Below the pieces are notes generated by a model, which was given only the letters and a program-made list of their open reading frames with translations, was not told where the DNA came from and did no database searches. A stretch of 35,473 bases of DNA from Chara braunii (taxonomy: Eukaryota > Streptophyta > Charophyceae > Charales > Characeae): positions 2,951,123-2,986,595 of the forward strand of contig BFEA01000083.1 of assembly GCA_003427395.1 (NCBI GenBank), read 5' to 3'. Positions within the stretch are counted from its first letter, which is position 1; each line of letters begins with the position of its first letter. Of the stretch, positions 30,028 to 35,473 are shown piece by piece. A program made the translations under genes and the position numbers.

Positions 30028-30813
30028 ATGTTAGCCGCTCTTACTTGCGCTGAAGTGGTAACGTTGCCTTCCCCACTTCAGGTGTTGGCCAAGGCTAGAG
30101 ACCCACACATCGCCCCGCAAACACATTCAGACCCACCGACGCTCTGTTTGAGAGATGTGTTTGAGGCCCTAGAAGAGTTAGAGACTGAGTGGTCAGGGAA
30201 GGACCCCAGGGACTCTTGGGCGATGATCAGTAGAGGTTCAAAGGGTGAACATTTCGTGGTAGAAGTGGATGTAGGTGGCCACAAGGTTGGCGCGCCTTCG
30301 CATACATAGGCTGTACACGAAACTTCGTCAATCGTGCTTGTATGGATAGACTGCGCTTAGGGGACCAAGTGCAGCGGCTTAGCAGAACTGTAGCTTCTAC
30401 ATAGCCAACAAACACCAAATGGTTGTCAAAGACTATGTCAAGGACGTATCCTACACCTTCTCCTATGGAGGAGGGGAAGTGATCCACAAATCTCCTTCCT
30501 GGTGAGCGACGAACTTCCATTTGATATGCTGCTAGGCATGTACTACCTCGAAGTCTCGCAACCTCAGTCTGAATGCGATAGAAAGGTGTTGATCCACAAA
30601 TTGCCCAATGGTAGAATTGTTAGCTTGCAGAAGTATAAAGCTAGCAGTCTAATAGAAAACTACGGGTGTATGTGTGTTTCATCCTTCTTTAACTACTTTA
30701 AGCAGAATCAAGAGGAGGGTATGTATCTAGTCTTTGTCTTTGAGAAAGGGGAGCCCGTTAAATCACCCCCAGAAATAGAAATAATCGTCGCACAATATTC
30801 AGACCTTTTTTAG
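30028..30813 (+). pseudogene. Chromovirus aspartic protease, catalytic motif lost
   Basis: The acidic lead-in DVFEALEELETEWSGKDP is followed by VDVGGHKVGAP. In another frame, IGCTRNFVNRACMDRLRLGD begins at about 30306, where a DSGCT-type catalytic site is expected but the residues before GCT read Tyr-Ile instead of Asp-Ser. SDELPFDMLLGMYYLEVSQP at 30505-30564 is the retropepsin C-terminal motif. Frameshifts separate these pieces. A TAG at 30811 precedes the RT part in the same frame. Confidence 0.7.
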
Positions 30814-32322
30814 GAGCCCACATGCGTGGTGGAAAGAGAGGTTGTACATGCGATAGAGGTTGTCACAAGTAACAAGGTGCCTAGAGGACGAATCTATGGG
30901 ATGTCTCCATCAGAGTTAGATGAGCTTCGCCGCCAGCTCAAGGAGCTCACAGAGAAGGGATAAATACGGCCTAGTACCTCCCCTTACGGTGCGCCGGTCT
31001 TATTTGTCCCAAAGAAGGGAGGTCGATTAAGGATGTGCATTGACTATAGGGGCCTCGATGCCATCACCGTTAAGAATGCGGAGCCCCTACCCTGCATTGA
31101 CGACCTCTTGGATAAAGTGCAGGGATGCCGGTACTTCACAAAGATAGATCTGAAGTCCGGATACCATTAAATTGCCGTTAGGCCTGAGAACCAGCACAAA
31201 ACCGCATTTCGGACCAGGTACGGTCTGTACGAGTTTGTGGTGATGCCTTTTGGCCTATGCAATGCGCCTGGTACGTTTCAGCACACGATGAACATGATTT
31301 TTCATGACTACTTGGACAAGTTTATCATCGTGTACCTCGACGATATTCTCACCTTTAGTAGGACTGTAGAGGAGCACGCTGAGCACTTGAAAAAAGTGTT
31401 AGGTCTCCTAAGATAGCACCAGTACATGAAATTTCAACAGATTTCAGCAGTGTTGGACAAGTTTATCGTCGTGAACTTAGATAAATGCGAGTTTGGTCGC
31501 ACCAAGATCATGTACTTGGGTCATGAAATTTCAGCAGATGGACTGAGGCCGGAAGATGCGAAGGTGGCGAGCATACGTGACTGGCCTAGACCTCAAACTG
31601 TTACTGAGGTCAAATCGTTTTTGGGGATGATGGGCTATTATCGTCCGTTTGTGAAGAACTATAGTACTATAGCTTCCCCATTAACAGATCTAACTCGACT
31701 TGATACCCCTTGGGAGTGGACTGAAGAGTGTGAAACAAGCTTCAAGAAATTGAAGTATGCTCTGACACACTATGAAGTTCTCAAACTTCCGGATCCTTAC
31801 AAGCCATTCATTGTGACCACAAACGCTAGCCAATATCGCATAGGCGCGGTCCTTGCGCAACAGGAAGGGCCCAAGTTGAGACCGATCGAGTATATGAGCA
31901 AAGAGATGTCATCTCAAAAGTTAGCTAAGTCCACGTATGAGAGAGAGCTCTACGCACTATACAGAACGCTAGTCCATTGAAGACACTACCTCCTAGGAAG
32001 ATTATTCTATGTGAGGTCTGACCATGAGACTTTGCGCTGGATTAAGACACAACCTGTGTTGTCAGACGCACTGAAGAGATGGATTCAAGTGATAGACAAG
32101 TATGACTATCAACTTGATCCTATCAAGGGTACGTACAACAAAGTGGCTGATTCACTATCAAGAAGGGCAGATTATTTGGGCGCGCTAGTCACCGAGTTCG
32201 GCTTATCTGACGACCTCACTCAATCGCTGGTGGAAGCCTATTCGGGAGATCCAGTTATGTCAGAGATCATCCGTAGATTCCAAGCAAAGACAAAAAGACT
32301 TTGGACGAATTTACGTTGGTAG
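30814..32322 (+). pseudogene. Chromovirus RT and RNase H in one frame with four internal stops
   Basis: A single reading frame covers [84 protein letters not shown] and the intact catalytic IVYLDD at 31327-31344. It goes on through GHEISADGLRPEDAKVASIR, SFLGMMGYYRPFV and the RNase H strands TTNASQ, YERELYALY, VRSDHETLRW and NKVADSLSRRADYL. Stops are TAA 30961, TAA 31168 (Gln expected after SGYH), TAG 31414 and TGA 31978 (Trp expected before RHYLLGR). The first RNase H Asp reads Asn (TTNAS). A 45-nt in-frame extra segment lies at 31426-31470. A frameshift near 32295 ends the frame before integrase. Confidence 0.9.
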
Positions 32323-33340
32323 ATGGCTTGCTGTTTCTCGAGAAGACAGAGAATAAAAGACTTTGTGTTGCTAATACTGAGTCTTTGAGTAGTCTATTTT
32401 TAGATGAAAGTCATGATGCAACTGGTCATTTTGGCTATAGAAAGACATCAGCGAACTTAGTGCAGAGATTTTGGTGGGCTTCTATGTTTGAAGATGCAAA
32501 ACGTTATGTTGAAACCTGCCAGGTTTGTCAAAGGGACAAACCAAGGACTCAAGCTCTGCTTGGGTTGATTAAACCCTTGCCGATCCCTGAAGGACCAGTC
32601 CAAAGTGTGTCCATGGATTTCATGGATACCCTTGTCACCAGGAGGTCAGGAAATAGACACATCTTTGTCATAGTGGACCGTTTTACACGCCAGATTGATC
32701 GTCATGCTAGAAACAGCCAAAACTGACTACGTCATCAAACGGTCTATGAATAATTGGGTACGTGATTTTGGGTTGCCTACGTCCATCGTTAGTGATAGGG
32801 ATGTGAGATTCACGAGTGAACTGTGGCAGTCAACAGCTGAACAGATGGGCACCAAACTACAAATGACCTCAGGGAATCACCCTGAGTTAAATGGTCAGGC
32901 AGAACATATGAACCGGGTAGTACAGCACCTGCTTCGGCATTACATTAAGCTAAGTCAGATGACTGAGACGAGAAGTTACCGCTCATCGCCAGCTTGTACA
33001 ACAATGTTGTGCACAGTACAACCGGTATGACTCCCAACTAGTTACATATTGGTTGGACACCCAGAACTGCCCTTGACTTTCTGTTACCAGAAAGACACTC
33101 CACTGCAGCACCTGACAACATACACTTTGTTGTGAACAGATGTTGCAGCAGGCCGTTGAACATATTAAGAAGTCTCAAGATGCTATGATCGCATCCGAGA
33201 ATAAGCATAGACGGCCCTCTAACTTTCCGGTAGGTGATAGAGTCTGGGTAAGGTCATCTGAACTAGGTCATGAGATGGGGATATCTAGAAAATTGATGCC
33301 ACAATATTTTGGGCCCTGGGAGATCTGGACATTGTAGGGG
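32301..33340 (+). pseudogene. Chromovirus integrase, frameshifted
   Basis: The zinc-binding HHCC domain is intact in sequence: HDATGHFG at about 32413 and CQVCQRDKPRTQ at 32519. The DDE core has SMDFMDTL (first Asp, about 32614), SDRDVRFTSELW (second Asp, about 32793) and NHPELNGQAEHMNRV (Glu, about 32876). A deletion near 32690 removes several residues after VDRFT and shifts the frame. Another shift lies near 32970, after which LYNNVVHSTTGMTPN can be read. The C-terminal part, GDRVWVRSSELGHEMGISRK with YFGPWEIW, is at 33233-33330. Confidence 0.88.
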
Positions 33341-33710
33341 ATCAACCGGGTGGACCTTCATATGTGATCCGTATTCCTGCACACCTACACACCTACCCAG
33401 TGTTTCATGCCTCCAAGCTGGCACCTTTTTCGCTGCCACTGATCAGTTCCCTTCCAGAACGTCAATGCTGGCCCCAACCATGGATGGTGAAGTGGACATT
33501 AACCAGATCGTCAAGCATCGAGTGATGCCTGTTTCTCGACAATCAGGAAGAGGGCGACCTCCTAGACCGAGAATGCAGTATCATGTGAGCTTCAGACATC
33601 ATCTGGATCCTAAAGAAGGCCGGTGGTTCACACGAGAAGAACTCATGAGAACACCTCAAGTGATTACAGGCTATGAAAGAGCACTCAAGGGGAAGATGCC
33701 TGCAAAATAA
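33341..33710 (+). pseudogene. Integrase tail with chromodomain-like end
   Basis: AHLHTYPVFHASKLAPF is readable in one frame near 33380. The last frame, ending at TAA 33708, has MDGEVDINQIVKHRVMP, a Gly-Arg-Pro-rich insert and YHVSFRHHLDPKEGRWFTRE. This follows the chromodomain pattern (E-x-I-x-x-H-R, then Y-x-V-x-F/W, then a Trp before an acidic helix). Chromodomains of chromoviruses are thought to direct integration to heterochromatin. It defines the element as a chromovirus. Confidence 0.75.
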
Positions 33711-33737
33711 GAGACTTCTCAGAGGACTCACGAAGTA

Positions 33738-33750
33738 AAGGAGGAGGGAA
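33738..33750 (+). promoter_or_regulatory. Putative polypurine tract
   Basis: 'aaaggaggaggga' lies 27 bases after the pol stop and directly before a TG dinucleotide followed by the small palindrome 'gaggatcagggtcctc'. This is the usual position and composition of the plus-strand primer site of gypsy elements. Confidence 0.6.
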
Positions 33751-34790
33751 TGCGAGGATCAGGGTCCTCGGTAGCCCTATGGGGCCCTGTTTGCAGCATT
33801 ACCCACCCTAAGTGAAGGCGGAGGTGCTTGCCCTAAGTGAAGGCGGAGGTGCTTGCCCTAAGTGAAGGCGGAGGTGCTTGCCCTAAGTGAAGGCGGCCCT
33901 GGCTTTTTGCAAGAGCCCCTTGACTGTCAATTTCATATTTGGGGTACAGGCAGTTGCAACGCGCCAGTTGGTTGAAAGAAACACACGCCGAGCAACAAAG
34001 AAATTTCCACGGCCTTCCGGGCCTTTCCAAAGAATGCAGGCCCTGGGCGTGATTCGCAGCCTCATACAGAGACAGTTGGGCGCCCAACCGAACTAGGCCC
34101 AACAGCCCAGAGCTGCTGCATCCAAGCAGCCTCCTGGGGCCTTCCGGAAGCTTCTGGGCCCAGGCCAGCCCAGCCAGGCTACGCGAGCAGGCCAATTCTT
34201 TCCATAAAGGAAAGAGCTCTGGCCACGCAGCCTCATTCAGGCACTTGCATGCGAGCGGCAGCGCTGCTGGAGCAAAGGCTCGCGGCTGCTGGCTGGCGCT
34301 GAGAGGCGAGGTGCAGCACGTGCGGTCGTGCAGGGAAAAAGGGCGATGCTGAGGGCAGCACCATAGCCCAGCCACCATAGCTAGTGGGCTTGGACTACAA
34401 TGGGGCGCAATGGCGGTCTCCGGGTGAAACAAAGGACAAACGTGGGTGTAGTCAGGGGATAGGTGAAGGATGATGATGATGATGATGTGAGGGCACTTAC
34501 CTTGTATCGGCGATGATCTACATGGGCGACATCTTCAAGTACTTCAGGCTGCCGCTAATGCCAACAGTGGCATTGTCATTTCGTAGTTTGTAGTAATTGT
34601 GTAGGAGTAGGCTGGGCGCTGGGCGCCAAGTGTGAGTGTAACGAAACTGGACTCTTGTGTTGAGAGGAGAGAGTGTGCCTCCATGAACATTGGTTTTCAG
34701 TGCTACGAACCTCCATTGGTCTATTATTGGTGCAATGCTGCTCTCTGGACACGGTGTGACTATCTGGCTTTCAATGTGATGATGTGATCT
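33751..34790 (+). other. Putative chromovirus 3' LTR (right end uncertain)
   Basis: Begins with TG after the polypurine tract. It contains a 25-bp minisatellite near its start, a GC-rich region (33950-34440), a GAT trinucleotide run (34469-34486) and a more AT-rich end. Open frames inside (for example a 199-codon minus-strand frame) have no recognisable domain. No 5' LTR exists in the window because the 5' end abuts copy B. The right boundary near 34790 is a guess. Confidence 0.45.
33804..33897. repeat. 25-bp minisatellite, nearly four units
   Basis: 'ccctaagtgaaggcgg' plus 'aggtgcttg' repeated perfectly in tandem; the last unit is partial and ends at 'gaaggcgg'. Confidence 0.95.
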
Positions 34791-34909
34791 GGAATTGTCA
34801 TCTCGCTATTGCTTATTTTCCTTGCAAAAACACACAAAAAAGGAAAATTTTAAGGAAACAAAACAGGAAAGGGGGAATGGCGGGCAAGCAGAAGGCCGGA
34901 ACAACAAAG

Positions 34910-34910
<1 letters not shown>

Positions 34911-34976
<66 letters not shown>
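34911..34976. repeat. (AG)n microsatellite
   Basis: About 32 consecutive AG units. The Arg-Glu frames across it are spurious. Confidence 0.98.
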
Positions 34977-34979
<3 letters not shown>

Positions 34980-35124
34980 ATCACGGCGTGTTCATTGCAA
35001 ACACACACACAAACACAGGAAAAAAAAGAAAAGTAAAGAAAAGCGGCAGTGTATATTTCCGTTATATATATGGGATGTCTGGCGTGCCTTCGTTGTTCTA
35101 GCAAAAGATTCATTCTCATTTTGC
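34977..35124. other. Unassigned DNA
   Basis: Short ACAC and A-rich patches. No gene or repeat is supported. Confidence 0.5.
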
Positions 35125-35473
35125 TCACCCTATCAATGGAAGTAGCCTCTCTCTGTCTCTCTGCACGCATGGTTGGAAAGCAGTGTATATTTCCATATTG
35201 ACTGTAGTGAATATGGTGAAGGCATAGTCTTACCCCATCAGTAATGGTGGAAGGTCGAGGTTCCAAGGGTTCGGTTGTTCGCCGATGAATTTTGGTCATC
35301 CTATCAATGGAAGTAGCCTCACTCTATGTCTCTCTGTGCGCATGGCTGGAAAGCAGTTCATATTTCCATATTCTAGTGGAAAATATCATTCCGATTTTCC
35401 TCATCCTACTCGATGGAAGTAGCCTCTCTTTATCCCTCTGCGCGCATGTCTGGAAAGCAGTGTATATTTCCAT
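35125..35473. repeat. ~75-bp repeat, three interspersed units
   Basis: Units start near 35125, 35296 and 35401 with 'ctatcaatggaagtagcctc' (third: 'ctactcgatggaagtagcc') and share 'gcgcatggctggaaagcagt' and 'atatttccatatt'. Spacing is 171 and 105 bp, so spacer lengths differ. The last unit runs off the right edge. Confidence 0.85.

Noticed and set aside
33804-33897. Telomere-type repeat suggested by 'ccctaag'
   Set aside because: The unit is 25 bp and not CCCTAAA; only the first bases look alike.
33833-34432. 199-codon minus-strand frame in the putative LTR
   Set aside because: Leu/Ala/Cys-rich, no domain, starts in the non-coding LTR and runs through the 25-bp minisatellite; GC-rich sequence has few stops by chance.
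34784-35299. Three open frames (105-149 codons) over the AG tract
   Set aside because: Same reason; both strands and several frames are open only because of the (AG)n repeat.

Overview
This window reads as repeat-rich nuclear DNA from a plant-like eukaryote. It holds no recognisable host gene, no rRNA or tRNA, and nothing bacterial. The arguments for a eukaryote are a long ~92-bp satellite array, Ty3/gypsy retrotransposons (one with a chromodomain-like end), non-autonomous DNA transposons with target-site duplications, long (CT)n/(AG)n/poly-T tracts, and splice-donor-like sites. The style of the gag-pol proteins resembles what I remember from charophyte algae (Chara) and bryophyte genomes; that assignment is a low-confidence inference.

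Layout. 1-3430: one head-to-tail satellite array in three subfamily blocks (91, 93 and 92-93 bp) that share register. 3442-3690: a short duplication and a CT microsatellite. 3691-4853: unassigned. 4854-8385: copy A of a ~3.5-kb dispersed repeat. 8386-10692: unassigned. 10693-13080: an 11-bp tandem repeat, then a fragment of a gag-like retroelement gene split by a hAT-like element (11366-12854, 8-bp target duplication). That insert contains low-complexity DNA, a transposase-adapter junction, a misplaced duplicate of copy A and a 520-N gap. 13843-22345: a decayed Ty3/gypsy element (+ strand) with a four-times repeated N-terminal module, gag with zinc knuckle, protease, RT, RNase H (split by a 296-bp inverted-repeat element) and integrase. 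22346-24278: its 3' flank and unassigned DNA. 24279-28358: copy B of the 3.5-kb repeat, carrying a 461-bp foldback insertion. 28359-~34780: a decayed chromovirus (gag, PR, RT-RNase H, IN, chromodomain-like end, putative polypurine tract and 3' LTR) abutting copy B. 34911-35473: AG microsatellite and a ~75-bp repeat in three copies.

None of the elements looks autonomous. Stops and frameshifts are frequent, and several catalytic residues are gone (YIHD for YIDD and N for the first integrase D in the 13.8-22.3 kb element; altered DSG and a missing zinc-knuckle Cys in the chromovirus). The nesting gives a partial relative history: the gag-like gene was hit by the hAT-like element, the RNase H by the inverted-repeat element, and copy B by the foldback element and probably the chromovirus.

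The most useful observations are: (i) the exact mate-pair adapter junction, which shows that 11770-12086 is not genomic in that place; (ii) the repeated ~480-bp coding module upstream of gag; (iii) the 3.5-kb repeat, whose two copies carry reciprocal CGA/TGA differences that reveal an older open frame of unknown function ending at a splice-donor-like site; (iv) the phased three-subfamily satellite.
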